Assembly: GCA_011525445.1 (NCBI GenBank)
Contig: WTGE01000172.1
Location: 1-16,433 of the forward strand
Direction: 5' to 3'
Origin: Synechococcus sp. CO36386bin_37
Lineage (GTDB): Bacteria > Cyanobacteriota > Cyanobacteriia > PCC-6307 > Cyanobiaceae
Length of the DNA stretch: 16,433 nucleotides
Part shown: piece by piece, positions 6,893 to 15,666 of the stretch
How the letters are laid out: each line of letters begins with the position of its first letter
How positions within the stretch are numbered: the stretch's first letter is position 1
Notes under the pieces: generated by a model
What the model saw: only the letters and a program-made list of their open reading frames with translations
Told to the model about the DNA's origin: nothing
Database searches by the model: none
Made by a program: the position numbers and the translations under genes

Positions 6893-8030
6893 AAGCGCTG
6901 ACCAGCTCTTGCGCGAATGGCCGCCCGGCTATGGCGGCGTGGAACGTGTTGTTCATGAGTTGGCGTCTGCTTGGAGTGGGACGGTGTACAGCTTTGATGT
7001 GCAGGGTCGCTCAAAAGTTGAGCAGGATGCCCTCCCCGTGCCTTACACCCGCAGGGTGTTGCCCTGCAGTCTTTCGCTGGGACGATTGGTCTTGCCTTTG
7101 CCTTCACGAGGGCTCTGGGCTCTGCTTCGATCTCGGCGCCCTTTGCATGGTCACTTGCCCTCCCCAGGGGTGTTGTTGGTTCTCTTGCTGGCGCGATTGC
7201 TGCATCCTGGTCGTTGGGTGAGTGTGCATTGGCACTGCTTTCTTGAACCGGCGCCAGGGCTTCAGGGCCGATTGTTTGTCGTCTACCAGTGGTTGGTGCT
7301 TCGGCTCCTGCCTCGGTTTTCTGCCGTGGTTACGACTTCTCCACTTCTGGCCCAGGAGTTGGTTCGTTGTGGCTGCTCGCAGCCCAGGGTGAAAGTGTTG
7401 TCCTGCTGCCTGAGTGCGGAGCAGGAGTCAAAAGCCTTGGCGATTCCTGCCCACCGCAGCCAACAGCTTGAACCTTTGAAACTCATATTCATAGGCCGTT
7501 TGGATAGCTACAAACGCCTTGATTGGTTGTTGCGGTCCCTTGAAAGCTTGAAGGCTCCTTGGCAGTTGGCCGTTCTGGGGGATGGTCCCAGGCGGCAGGC
7601 CTTTGAGGCCCTGAGCCTGAGCCTGTTTGGTGATCAGGCGCCTGTGCAGTTTTATGGCCAGGTGGATGAAGCCTGCAAGGTGGAGCAACTCGCCTGGGCT
7701 GATGTGCTGGTGCTGCCCTCGGACCGCTGCAATGAGGCGTTCGGAATTGTGCAGCTTGAAGCGATGGCGGCTGGAATTCCAGCGTTGGCTTTTCAGCGTT
7801 ATCGCTCAGGGATGGGCTGGGTCGCCCAGTTGCCGGCACTGTTGTGGGATCAAACTCCAGAGGCACTTCCAGCTGTGCTGAGCCGATTGGCTGAGGACCG
7901 TCTGCTTCTGAACCAACTCGGTGAGCAATCCCGTCACCGTTATCAGCAGCTGTTTGCCCGTGGAGTCTGGACGCAACGGTTGTCTGGGCTTCTGTCGAGC
8001 GACGTAGGGAGCAAAGGATCCAGAGGTTAA
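6885..8030 (+). CDS. Family-4 glycosyltransferase
   Basis: This is a GT-B retaining glycosyltransferase, 381 residues from a GTG at 6885 that overlaps the previous stop. The N-terminal domain begins with the acceptor-side glycine motif [12 protein letters not shown] (about 16-27). The C-terminal donor domain has [14 protein letters not shown] (203-216), VLGDGP (230-235) and the nucleotide-sugar motif [14 protein letters not shown] (284-297), whose Glu pair is typical of GT4. Leucine-rich stretches near 76-110 probably bind the membrane rather than cross it. The overlap suggests translational coupling with the sulfotransferase fusion. Donor and linkage cannot be told from the sequence. The GTG start is supported by the overlap and by the glycine motif lying close behind it. 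Confidence 0.88.
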   Translation: MIESADQLLREWPPGYGGVERVVHELASAWSGTVYSFDVQGRSKVEQDALPVPYTRRVLPCSLSLGRLVLPLPSRGLWALLRSRRPLHGHLPSPGVLLVLLLARLLHPGRWVSVHWHCFLEPAPGLQGRLFVVYQWLVLRLLPRFSAVVTTSPLLAQELVRCGCSQPRVKVLSCCLSAEQESKALAIPAHRSQQLEPLKLIFIGRLDSYKRLDWLLRSLESLKAPWQLAVLGDGPRRQAFEALSLSLFGDQAPVQFYGQVDEACKVEQLAWADVLVLPSDRCNEAFGIVQLEAMAAGIPALAFQRYRSGMGWVAQLPALLWDQTPEALPAVLSRLAEDRLLLNQLGEQSRHRYQQLFARGVWTQRLSGLLSSDVGSKGSRG

Positions 8031-8040
8031 CCTGCTGCCG

Positions 8041-8862
8041 ATGTCCCAGTTCGATTCGCCAACCACGTCATCGATGACGTCTCCTGCAGCTCGCCCAGAC
8101 AAACATCTGGCGCTTGAACATAGGCCAGTGGTGCTGCATATGGAGCATGTGCGCTTAGAGATTCCGGTGCTCACCAACGAGACCCGCAGTCTCAAATCGG
8201 CGTTGATCCGATCGGTCACGGGTGGAAAATTGAGTCGTCGTCGGGGCGGGGCTGTGGTCACGGCGTTGCAGGACGTGACCTGTACGATCCGTGAAGGCGA
8301 ACGCATTGCTCTGATTGGCCATAACGGGGCTGGTAAGTCAACGTTTCTGCGGATGATTTCCGGGATCTATCAGCACACGTCTGGCCTGTTTGAAGCGAGT
8401 GTTCGGGTGTTTCCCATGATTCATAAGAGTTTTATTACCAGCCCGGAGCTGAGTGGATTGCAGGCAGTGAAGGCCCACTACTTGATGGTGAATGGCAACC
8501 TGCGTGGCTTCCCTGCATTTTGCGATGATGTTGTGGAATTTTCTGGTCTGGGCGATTTTGTACGGCTGCCGATCAAGACTTACAGCCAAGGTATGTCGGC
8601 GCGTTTGTTGTTTGCTTTGTTAACAGCTTGTAGCCACGATTGCTTGGCGATGGACGAGGGCTTTGGCGCTGGTGACAGTAGTTTTTATGAGCGCGCCCAG
8701 CAGCGACTGAGTGAGTTTTTGGCTACGACAGGAACGCTGCTGTTGGCTTCCCATTCCGATGAACTGTTGAAGCGATTTTGCACGCGTGGGTTGGTGTTTG
8801 CAGAGGGGACGCTTGCCTTTGATGGTCCTCTTGATGAGGCGCTGCAGTTTTACCACCGTTAA
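8041..8862 (+). CDS. ABC transporter ATP-binding protein for glycan export (Wzt/KpsT/TagH type)
   Basis: This is the nucleotide-binding subunit that drives export of a finished glycan through the permease encoded next. In 273 residues it has Walker [10 protein letters not shown] (93-101), signature YSQGM (181-185), Walker [13 protein letters not shown] (201-212) and the switch His in ASHSDE (236-241). The PELSG segment (135-139) matches the polysaccharide-exporter subgroup, but the expected Q-loop region (MIHKSFITS) is unusual. It ends shortly after the ATPase domain, so the carbohydrate-binding tail of long Wzt proteins is absent. The first 33 residues are polar and may be extra: ATG at 8140 starts the conserved part. 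The start therefore has moderate certainty. Its stop overlaps the permease ATG by one base. Confidence 0.92.
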   Translation: MSQFDSPTTSSMTSPAARPDKHLALEHRPVVLHMEHVRLEIPVLTNETRSLKSALIRSVTGGKLSRRRGGAVVTALQDVTCTIREGERIALIGHNGAGKSTFLRMISGIYQHTSGLFEASVRVFPMIHKSFITSPELSGLQAVKAHYLMVNGNLRGFPAFCDDVVEFSGLGDFVRLPIKTYSQGMSARLLFALLTACSHDCLAMDEGFGAGDSSFYERAQQRLSEFLATTGTLLLASHSDELLKRFCTRGLVFAEGTLAFDGPLDEALQFYHR

Positions 8863-9689
8863 TGATGTCAACTTCTGCGCCAAAGTTGTCGCTGGGAACT
8901 CGGCCCGCCAGCGTGAAACGCACTCTCGCTGATGCATGGAAGTTGCGTCGTGTTTGGTGGTTTACCGCGACAGCACGCACGCAGGCCCGTTTTGTACGCA
9001 CTGTTTTGGGCAGTTTTTGGCTGGGACTTTCCAACCTGTTTTCAATAGCCGTACTGGCATCCGTTTATCGATATGTTTTCAAGGTGGATGATTTCGCCCA
9101 GTATGTAGTTCTTTTAGGGCTCGGGTTGGTGATCTGGAACAGCATCAGTGCTGCTGTGATTGATGCTCCTAATTTATTCGAACATAATCAGTCCCACGTT
9201 CATAATACCAATATTAATCCTATTTTTTATCCCCTGGAAGAATGGGCGTTTCAGATGCAGACCTTTGTACAGTCGTTTCTCATGGTTGTGGTTGCTCTTA
9301 GCTATTTTCAGCACACGTTGTTACTGCATTTAGTGGTGAGCGGTTGGCTGCCAGTTTTGAATTTATTTATGTTTTTATTCTGGTTCCCGTTATTGATTTG
9401 CTTGGTGGGGGCACGCTTCCGTGATCTCTATCAATTGGTCCCTATCGCGATGCAGTTGGTCTTTTTGCTGTCTCCAATTCTGTATCGCAAGGAAAGTTTG
9501 GGCCCTAGTGTTTGGATTGCGAATTTCAATCCTTTTTATCGGGTTTTAAGCCCTGTTCGCCACACCTTGATGACGGGTCAGTTGCAGTGGGGCGTGGCGA
9601 TTGTTCTTCTGGCGATTAATTTGGTTGGTGTCTGGTTTGCTGTGCGTCGTTTGAATTATGAACGCCCAAATCTTCCTTTCCTGATTTAA
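8862..9689 (+). CDS. ABC-2 type permease for glycan export (Wzm/KpsM/TagG type)
   Basis: This is the membrane half of the exporter, expected as a dimer in the inner membrane. The 275-residue protein has about six hydrophobic segments, near 48-72, 80-102, 134-152, 165-188, 199-215 and 243-263. A polar N-terminal interface helix precedes them. The conserved cytoplasmic turn GARFRDLYQLVPIAMQLVF (about 187-205) and LLSPILYRKESL just after are typical of ABC-2 polysaccharide and teichoic-acid exporters. The segment around 9170-9400 is richer in A and T than the surrounding genes. Two ATG codons in tandem (8862 and 8865) could start it; the first overlaps the ATPase stop by one base, which fits coupled production of both subunits. 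Confidence 0.9.
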   Translation: MMSTSAPKLSLGTRPASVKRTLADAWKLRRVWWFTATARTQARFVRTVLGSFWLGLSNLFSIAVLASVYRYVFKVDDFAQYVVLLGLGLVIWNSISAAVIDAPNLFEHNQSHVHNTNINPIFYPLEEWAFQMQTFVQSFLMVVVALSYFQHTLLLHLVVSGWLPVLNLFMFLFWFPLLICLVGARFRDLYQLVPIAMQLVFLLSPILYRKESLGPSVWIANFNPFYRVLSPVRHTLMTGQLQWGVAIVLLAINLVGVWFAVRRLNYERPNLPFLI

Positions 9690-9703
9690 ATGAAGGTGTT
9701 CTG

Positions 9704-10804
9704 TTGACCACGCTGATCAACTTGCTCCCCTGGCAGCCAGGCCACTCTGGCTTTGGTAGTTATGTCAGGCGTGTGGTGCCTGGACTGCCCGGTCTGCGTT
9801 TGCAATTGGATTCTCAGGGCAAAGGAGCATTGTTTTCTCCAGGGGATTGGAGCCAAGACATGATTTCATGGGCGCCGTCGCGCTGGACCCGCCTGCTTCA
9901 GCGCTACAGCTTGAGTCAGCACAGCACGGATCTATCAGCTGTGTTGCGGGGCCATGGCTTGATTCCTTCTGATCTGGCTGGGGTGTATTCCCCTTTCTTT
10001 GATGCTTTGCTCTGCTGGCCCCAGGTACCGCAGTTGATCACCTGCCATGATTTAACTCCCCTCAGGCAATCCAATAGTCGTAAGGCATGGTTGCGTTATC
10101 GCTTTTTGTTGCCTTTTCATGTGCGTTGTGCCAAGCGTTTGATAGCAATCAGCTGCACCGTGGCTGATCAGTTGGTGGAGTTTGGTGCCTCTGCTGGGGA
10201 TGTGGTGGTGGTGCCGAATGGGATTGCTGTGGAACGGCCAGCTGTGCAAGCGCCAGAGAGCGAAGATTTGCTTGTTCTCGCCCGCCACGACGCCAATAAA
10301 AATCTGGTGGCTCTGCTGAAGGGCTTGGCTGAAGTTCAGCGATTGTTGCCGCAATGGCGGGGAACGTTGCGCATCGTGGGCCGCGAAAGTCGCCTCACTC
10401 CACAGCTCAAGCAGTTGATCCGGCAGTTGCCAAGGCCGCACCAGGTGGAGTTGCTGTCATCACTGACGCGAGAGGCTTTGCTGAAATATCTGCGATCGAG
10501 CTTGGCTTTGGTGTCGGCCAGCACGGAGGAAGGATTTGATTACCCGGTGCTGGAAGCCAAGGCTGAGGGGATTCCAACTCTGGTGAGCGATATCGCTGTG
10601 CATCGTGAATTTCATGACTCGAGCTCACTTTTTTTCCCAGTGGATGATGGTGGCGAAATCTTGGCGACCCATCTCAAAGCATTATGTTCAGCAGATGCAA
10701 CCTGGGCGCAACTTTCAAGGCAGGGCTACGGGTTAGCGAAGGCGATGAGTGTGGAGCATCAACAGAAGGAGATCTCTTTCCATCTCGACGCCATAACGTC
10801 CTGA
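9704..10804 (+). CDS. Family-4 glycosyltransferase, TTG start
   Basis: This is a GT-B glycosyltransferase of 366 residues, last gene of the plus-strand operon. Motifs are HSGFGSYVRRV (14-24), the N-domain TCHDLTPL (113-120), ISCTVADQL (149-157) and VVVPNGI (168-174). The donor-domain ones are ARHDANKNLVALLKGL (193-208) and STEEGFDYPVLEAKAEG (273-289), the usual E-X7-E type site. The TTG at 9704 is accepted because GAAGGTG ends a few bases before it and the next in-frame ATG is 52 codons inside; an ATG at 9689 meets a stop after five codons. The gene follows the permease by 14 bases, so it likely helps build the same exported glycan. Sugar specificity is unknown. Confidence 0.88.
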   Translation: MTTLINLLPWQPGHSGFGSYVRRVVPGLPGLRLQLDSQGKGALFSPGDWSQDMISWAPSRWTRLLQRYSLSQHSTDLSAVLRGHGLIPSDLAGVYSPFFDALLCWPQVPQLITCHDLTPLRQSNSRKAWLRYRFLLPFHVRCAKRLIAISCTVADQLVEFGASAGDVVVVPNGIAVERPAVQAPESEDLLVLARHDANKNLVALLKGLAEVQRLLPQWRGTLRIVGRESRLTPQLKQLIRQLPRPHQVELLSSLTREALLKYLRSSLALVSASTEEGFDYPVLEAKAEGIPTLVSDIAVHREFHDSSSLFFPVDDGGEILATHLKALCSADATWAQLSRQGYGLAKAMSVEHQQKEISFHLDAITS

Positions 10805-10861
10805 CGATTGGGAATAGGATCCATTGCTTCGTGAATCGTTCCAGGGTTCCAATGAGTCGGA

Positions 10862-12382
10862 TCAGGATTGCTGAGTGATCAGTGAACAGACGGACTTCCG
10901 AAAAGCTTGTTCGATTGAGGCTTGATAATGTCGGTAGCGCAAGATGCGTTGCTGCCGAATTGCATTCAACTTGAGTTGTCGCAAGCGATTCGATTGGCCC
11001 TCTAGGTCTTGAAGGTGCCGTTGGCTTACGAGACGCATGGCGCTTGCCCAGTCGCTGGTGTGGATCGTGGAGCACAGCAAAACATGCTGATCAAAGTCAT
11101 TCATGTGATGTATTTCTTGATGGGATTCCAAGGGGCTGGCGATGGCAGTCATGCCAAGGCATGCGGCATCGAGAACAGGAATGCCAAAGCCCTCAACTAA
11201 GGATGGGCTGATGAGCGCCAACGCGTTGAGATACAGCTGCCGTTTAGTGGCTTCATTCACATATCCGGTGAAGACAATATTTCTGCTGTTGTTGGCGATC
11301 GCTTTCACCTCTTGGCTGTATTCATCTTTTTGTGGTTTGCCTGTGATGCAGAACTGATATCCCAATTGCTCGAGGCCTGATTCCATGAAGGCTCTGAGAG
11401 CAAAAAGCAGATTTTTGTGGGGAACCACCGAGGAATTGAACAGCAGATAGGACAAAGGCTGAAATGAATGCGTGAGATTGCGATTCAGGCTGGGCACCTG
11501 CAACTGATTCGTTCGGCTTTCCCAATCGAGGGCATCGCCTGGAAACTGAAGGGACGGAGGCTGGGTGACAACGCTGCATGCTGTTTCAAGGTCACCGGAG
11601 TTTGTGCTGAGAAACGCTGCGTTGTAGTTGCGTTGGGCATCTTGCGAGACAAACCAACGTCTGGCATGACTCGCGCTGATCAGTCGCCTTGTGAAGCACG
11701 GCAGGTTGTCATGGGTGCGTTGGTATTGGAGCGGAATGAGATCGTGAACCGTTTGTACGTAAATCGAGCAATCGTTGGGCTTGATGTTGAGTGGGCTGGT
11801 ACAGATAAAGCCATCAAAATTGTCGCAGTGAAGGGTGAGTGTTTTTGTTGTTTTTTGTTTGGCGAGCGCCATGCTGGATTGAAAGCAGTTGTTCGCGCAG
11901 ATCAGGCCATCAAGGTCAGCGAGATAGGAAAGACGTTCACTGCGTTGATAGGGACTATTGATCAATTCGCTTTTCGGAATGATGTAAAGATCCGCTGCGG
12001 GAATGGATTGGCGCGGGAACAGGCGATGCATCCATTGAGAACGAATGGTGTTGTTTAGGAGTAAGAGCCAATAACGGGACAGGGGAAGTTTGGAGAGAGG
12101 CCCTTTTGTTCTTTTCAGTCTTTCCTTGATCGTTTCGGTTGTATTGAGGCGCTCAAGAACCTGGGCGCAAAAGATGGTTGTGGCAATTGTTTCCGGGAGC
12201 TGGGACTTTTGAATCCGTTTTGCGTTCGGTGAACATTCGGTGAGCAGCCACACTTCCGCTCCTGCTTGTTTCAGGGCGCGCAGCAGGTTTTTGGTGAAGA
12301 CAGCGATGCCACGATGTTCGCCTTGCTCGAGTTCAAAGCCACTCACCAGCAGGCGCAATCCCTTCAATGGGGTTTGGGTCAT
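10862..12382 (-). CDS. Large family-4 glycosyltransferase
   Basis: This is a 506-residue GT-B enzyme, longer than most GT4 proteins because of an enlarged N-terminal half. HRGIAVFTKNLLRAL (23-37) is the acceptor-side glycine region and TVHDLIPL (211-218) is the mid-domain motif. FNSSVVPHKNLLFAL (315-329), FTGYV (371-375) and SPSLVEGFGIPVLDAA (392-407) form the donor site with its Glu pair. It has no clear membrane helix. The ATG at 12382 overlaps the upstream gene's stop as ATGA, and GGGAGGAG lies about ten bases before it, so the start is good. It is the last gene of the minus-strand operon and converges with the plus operon, leaving 57 bases between stops. No clear terminator was found there. 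Confidence 0.87.
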   Translation of the reverse strand: MTQTPLKGLRLLVSGFELEQGEHRGIAVFTKNLLRALKQAGAEVWLLTECSPNAKRIQKSQLPETIATTIFCAQVLERLNTTETIKERLKRTKGPLSKLPLSRYWLLLLNNTIRSQWMHRLFPRQSIPAADLYIIPKSELINSPYQRSERLSYLADLDGLICANNCFQSSMALAKQKTTKTLTLHCDNFDGFICTSPLNIKPNDCSIYVQTVHDLIPLQYQRTHDNLPCFTRRLISASHARRWFVSQDAQRNYNAAFLSTNSGDLETACSVVTQPPSLQFPGDALDWESRTNQLQVPSLNRNLTHSFQPLSYLLFNSSVVPHKNLLFALRAFMESGLEQLGYQFCITGKPQKDEYSQEVKAIANNSRNIVFTGYVNEATKRQLYLNALALISPSLVEGFGIPVLDAACLGMTAIASPLESHQEIHHMNDFDQHVLLCSTIHTSDWASAMRLVSQRHLQDLEGQSNRLRQLKLNAIRQQRILRYRHYQASIEQAFRKSVCSLITQQS

Positions 12383-13314
12383 GGCTGCTGTGCTCCTCCC
12401 GTGAGTTCGAGTTGCTGTTTGAGGCGGAGTCGTTCTTCTCGTAGATCGAGCAGGACTCGTTTCTGCTCTTCTTGTTCCAGTCTGAGGGTTTCTCCGAATT
12501 GACCGGTGATGGCATCACGGAGATGCATCGATTCAAGTTGTTGTTGCAGCAGCAATATCTTTAGTTGTTTCTTACTGGCTTGCTCAATAAAAGCTTGAAC
12601 GCGAGCTTTCAAGCGAATCAGATCTTCACTGTTTTCGCTTTGGCTTTCTTCCTGTCGACGTGTGGTTTCGGCTTGATGCACTGCAGTGGCTTCTGTGCAA
12701 AGCCAAACCTGTTTTTTAAGCCTTTGCTGCACATCCATGCAGAGCTCAACATCTTCTCCGCAAACGTGGTAAGCGTTATTGAATGGATTCTGTTGAAAAT
12801 CCTGGCGTGTAATCCATTGCAGCGCTCCAGTGACGGCTGCGACGGGTCCAGTCGGAATGGCTGCCACTTCATCGCTGCTGAGGATTCTGTCCAGCTGGTG
12901 ATAGCTCTTGCAGCGCGGATCAAAGTTGATCCCGGCATGACTAATGAAGTCGTTTGGATCGCGCAGCAATGCCCCCACCAAGCCGATGTCTGGGTTGCTG
13001 TTCAGAAGCTTTAGACCTGCATCCACGCAGCCCGAATCGAGGATCAGGTCGTCGTTGGCCAACATCAACACCTCACCACCGGCTTTGGCGGCCAGCCCAT
13101 TCATGTTGCTGGCGAAGTGATATGGAACGCGTTGAGCGATGTGCAGGTCATAGCGACTTGTGTTCTGGATTTGTTTCTCAGCGGCAGCGCTGCCGTTCCA
13201 GGAGCAGAGGATCTCAAGCTCCATGTCATGGAGACTGCTGGCCAGGTTCAGGCTTGCGCAGAACCGGTTGAGCAGTTCCGCTGTACGAGACACCACCAGG
13301 ATGGAAACCTGCAT
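12379..13314 (-). CDS. Family-2 glycosyltransferase with C-terminal coiled coil
   Basis: This is a 311-residue protein whose first 215 residues form a GT-A glycosyltransferase. QVSILVVSR (2-10) is the first strand, FASNMN (67-72) the rhamnosyltransferase-like motif, LANDDL (85-90) the metal-binding site, VTGALQWITR (161-170) the acceptor region and GEDVELC (186-192) the catalytic-base motif. Residues about 225-305 are highly charged with regular Leu spacing, strongly suggesting a coiled coil. That is unusual for a short GT2 and points to oligomerisation or tethering. GAGGG lies four bases upstream of the ATG at 13314. The stop overlaps the next gene as ATGA, and the preceding gene ends 19 bases away, so this is the middle of a three-gene operon. 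Confidence 0.87.
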   Translation of the reverse strand: MQVSILVVSRTAELLNRFCASLNLASSLHDMELEILCSWNGSAAAEKQIQNTSRYDLHIAQRVPYHFASNMNGLAAKAGGEVLMLANDDLILDSGCVDAGLKLLNSNPDIGLVGALLRDPNDFISHAGINFDPRCKSYHQLDRILSSDEVAAIPTGPVAAVTGALQWITRQDFQQNPFNNAYHVCGEDVELCMDVQQRLKKQVWLCTEATAVHQAETTRRQEESQSENSEDLIRLKARVQAFIEQASKKQLKILLLQQQLESMHLRDAITGQFGETLRLEQEEQKRVLLDLREERLRLKQQLELTGGAQQP

Positions 13315-13333
13315 TCAGCCCTCAATCAGCCAG

Positions 13334-14623
13334 TCAGCATATGCCCGGGGAGACATGTTTCACCCCTAAACCCCTTCCGGCCACCAGTTTGATCAGGGTG
13401 AGTTGTCGCTGAACACAATCCTGGAGGTTGTAGCGGTCGAGAATGGTCTGGCGCGCTGCTCGCCCAAGGGCTTGAGCGCGATCGCGATCATGCAAGAGAT
13501 CATGGACGCTTTGGGCTAGGGCTTGATGATCAAAGAAATTCACCAGTAGCCCGTTGCGGTTCGGTTTGATGACCTCCTGGAGCGGTGCCGTATCCGAGCC
13601 AACAACAGCGCAGCCACAGCTCATCGCTTCCAAGAGGCTCCAGCTCAACACGAAGGGATAGGTGAGATATACGTGCACCGATGAGCGTTGCAGCAACTCG
13701 ATGTAGCTCGCGTAAGGAAGGCTGCCGGTGAAGTGCACTTTGGAGGGGTCGTAATTGTTTTCAATTTCGGATAAGAAGTGATCTTTCCATTCGCCTTTTG
13801 GGCATCGCTTGCCGTAGCTGGTGCCAGTGGTGCTGCCGACCAGCACAAGATGGGCTTCAGGGGCCAGGGCCTGCAGGGCGGGGATAGCGCGGATCATGGT
13901 GTGGCAGCCGCGGTAGGGCTCCAGATGGCGGTTCACAAACGTGACGAGCGGGATGCTTGCTGGGAGCTCAAGGCCATCAGGAAGTTTGAGAGGATTTGAA
14001 TGTTCAGCAGGTTGGAGTTGATCGGTGTTGATCCCGTCGTGAATCACGCTGATCTGCGCACGCCAGTGCTTTGGAAAGCTGCTGCGCTGGAAGTGTGTTG
14101 GGGTGACGCACCAACTGCTGCGTTCCAGGTTCAGCAGGGTATTGGCGGTTTTGAGATGCAGCCTGGCGGTGCTTGGCCATTCGGGTGTGGCCTGCAATTC
14201 CGGGTCGAAATGGGAATCAAAGCCGTGCGATTGGTAGAAGAATTCCTGGTACGTGAGCAGGGGCACATCGGGCCAGATATCCGAGAGGCAGAGCATTTCG
14301 CCCCAGCCGGGATGGCCGCAAATCAGATCGGGGTGGAACCCTTTGGCTTTGAGTTTTGCGGCTGCTTTGGCGCAGGCTTCCCCGCGCAGAACCTTGCTCT
14401 CCAGATCCAAGGCCCAGGGGTGAACGTCTTTGGAATTTCCCCTCTCCAGTCTGTATTGGATGTAAGTGAGGGAGTCGGGCAAGACATCGGAGGGTGGCCG
14501 GAGGCCAAGCCCAACCAATTCATGGCCTTCCTCGGCAAGCGCCTGAAGGATGTGAACGTATTGGCCCGGAAAGCCTTGATGGACAAACAGCAGTTTGAGT
14601 TTTTTGGGTCGCGCAAGGGCCAT
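13334..14623 (-). CDS. Family-4 glycosyltransferase of the cyanobacterial FVHQ-FPGQY type
   Basis: This is a 429-residue GT-B enzyme. FVHQGFPGQY (13-22) opens the N-domain. GHPGWGEM (103-110), TYQEFFYQ (124-131), TPTHFQRSSFP (174-184) and VIHDGINTD (193-201) follow. The donor domain has NRHLEPYRG (231-239), LVGSTTGTSYG (261-271) and YPFVLSWSLLEAMSCG (322-337), where the Glu of the donor motif is kept. This is a recognisable subfamily common in cyanobacterial and proteobacterial exopolysaccharide loci. It is the first gene of the minus-strand operon, with about 150 bases of divergent upstream DNA shared with a sulfotransferase. No ribosome binding site is evident at ATG 14623, and I found no convincing promoter in the gap. 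Confidence 0.9.
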   Translation of the reverse strand: MALARPKKLKLLFVHQGFPGQYVHILQALAEEGHELVGLGLRPPSDVLPDSLTYIQYRLERGNSKDVHPWALDLESKVLRGEACAKAAAKLKAKGFHPDLICGHPGWGEMLCLSDIWPDVPLLTYQEFFYQSHGFDSHFDPELQATPEWPSTARLHLKTANTLLNLERSSWCVTPTHFQRSSFPKHWRAQISVIHDGINTDQLQPAEHSNPLKLPDGLELPASIPLVTFVNRHLEPYRGCHTMIRAIPALQALAPEAHLVLVGSTTGTSYGKRCPKGEWKDHFLSEIENNYDPSKVHFTGSLPYASYIELLQRSSVHVYLTYPFVLSWSLLEAMSCGCAVVGSDTAPLQEVIKPNRNGLLVNFFDHQALAQSVHDLLHDRDRAQALGRAARQTILDRYNLQDCVQRQLTLIKLVAGRGLGVKHVSPGIC

Positions 14624-14775
14624 CGCTGCTGCTGTTGGTATTGGTAATCCAGGGAGCTATTGACTCCGCGATTCAGCATCGCAGCTCGCATTCATGCAGG
14701 GGTCAGGCGGGTTGGTTCAGACGCGTTGATTGGTGAAAATGAGGGTTGGATGGCTTTTTGATCGAGATTGCGGTG

Positions 14776-15537
14776 ATGACCAACAGGCTTCCAGATTTTC
14801 TTGGCCTTGGTGTGCAAAAAGGTGGCACCACCACGTTGCACACTTTGATGGCTGCCCATCCTCAGTTGATGCTCCCACCAAACAAGGAGCTGCATTTTTT
14901 CTCACTGCATTATCAACGTGGTGAGCAGTGGTACAGAGAACAATTTGCAGCAGCAGAACCGCATCAGCAGTGCGGTGAATTCACTCCTTATTACATCTTC
15001 CATCCCTTGGCACCGGAGAGGATTCAGCGCTGCTGTCCCCATGCGCGATTGATTGTGCTGCTGCGGGATCCTGTCAAACGTGCACTCTCTCAGGTGTTTC
15101 ATAGCCAACGGCTGGGGTTGGAGCCCTTGCCTTTGTTGGAGGCGTTGGCAGCGGAGTCTGAACGACTAAGCACTGCCGGTGAGGCCCTGAAGCGGGGTGA
15201 ACGCCATAGGGGCCATCAGGAACACAGTTATGTGGCGCGTAGTCGTTATGAACTGCAATTGCAGCGTTATGAGCAACTCTTTGCGCCCGAGCAGCTGTGG
15301 ATTGGCCGCAGCGAAGATTTGTTTGAACGCCCAGAATGGTTGTGGAGTGAATTGCTGCAGTGGCTGCAAGTTGATGCTATTCCTCTGCCTCTGAATGGAC
15401 TAAGAGCGAATGCCGGTGATGGGGAATCTTCAAAAGCTGATTTACAATTGTTGGCTGATTTAAGATTTCAGCTTTCTCCAACTTATGAGACATCGAAGAA
15501 GAAATATAATCTGGAATGGCCGATGCCTTTGGCTTGA
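14776..15537 (+). CDS. Stand-alone sulfotransferase, NDST/heparan-sulfotransferase-like
   Basis: The enzyme likely transfers sulfate from PAPS to a hydroxyl or amine on a glycan. The 253-residue protein from ATG 14776 starts directly with the phosphosulfate loop LGVQKGGTTTLH (11-22). NKELHFF (36-42) follows, as in carbohydrate sulfotransferases, and then the 3'-phosphate motif LIVLLRDPVKRALSQ (92-106) with its Arg and Ser. YVARSRYELQLQRYEQLF (152-169) and the end SPTYETSKKKYNLEW are also family-like. An in-frame TTG at 14746 is possible but adds an unconserved tail. It diverges from the GT operon and stands alone. It differs from the sulfotransferase half of the fusion, which belongs to a separate branch (GMHRSGTS loop), so the two may modify different positions. 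Confidence 0.88.
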   Translation: MTNRLPDFLGLGVQKGGTTTLHTLMAAHPQLMLPPNKELHFFSLHYQRGEQWYREQFAAAEPHQQCGEFTPYYIFHPLAPERIQRCCPHARLIVLLRDPVKRALSQVFHSQRLGLEPLPLLEALAAESERLSTAGEALKRGERHRGHQEHSYVARSRYELQLQRYEQLFAPEQLWIGRSEDLFERPEWLWSELLQWLQVDAIPLPLNGLRANAGDGESSKADLQLLADLRFQLSPTYETSKKKYNLEWPMPLA

Positions 15538-15613
15538 AACCATCTAATGATGCAAAATTATTGGTGTACAGACTGCATTGATGTGTCAATGAATTGACAA
15601 GAAATTATTAAAA

Positions 15614-15634
15614 GGGTCCTGCAATGCAGAACCC
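15614..15634 (-). terminator. Probable intrinsic terminator behind the RTX-like gene
   Basis: Read on the minus strand, GGGTTCTGCA and TGCAGGACCC form a stem with one mismatch about 33 bases after the stop at 15667. TTTTAATAATTT follows at once. Stem plus T-rich tail fits a Rho-independent terminator for the minus-strand gene. A smaller perfect hairpin, TGTCAA/TTGACA at 15584-15599, lies between it and the sulfotransferase stop. Confidence 0.6.
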
Positions 15635-15666
15635 GAAGAAATAAACTGGGATGAACTCTGATTTAA

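Noticed and set aside
10805..10861. Bidirectional terminator between the converging operons
   Set aside because: Only short weak inverted repeats such as ACGATT/AATCGT were found, with no T-run on either side.
11468..12058. Plus-strand frame of 196 codons
   Set aside because: It is antisense to the large GT4 gene, which has intact motifs throughout this stretch.
14000..14647. Plus-strand frame of 215 codons
   Set aside because: It is antisense to the FVHQ-type GT4 and shows no family features of its own.
15584..15599. Terminator for the sulfotransferase gene (TGTCAA/TTGACA hairpin)
   Set aside because: The six-pair AT-rich stem is too weak and lacks a T-run on the plus strand; kept only as a remark.
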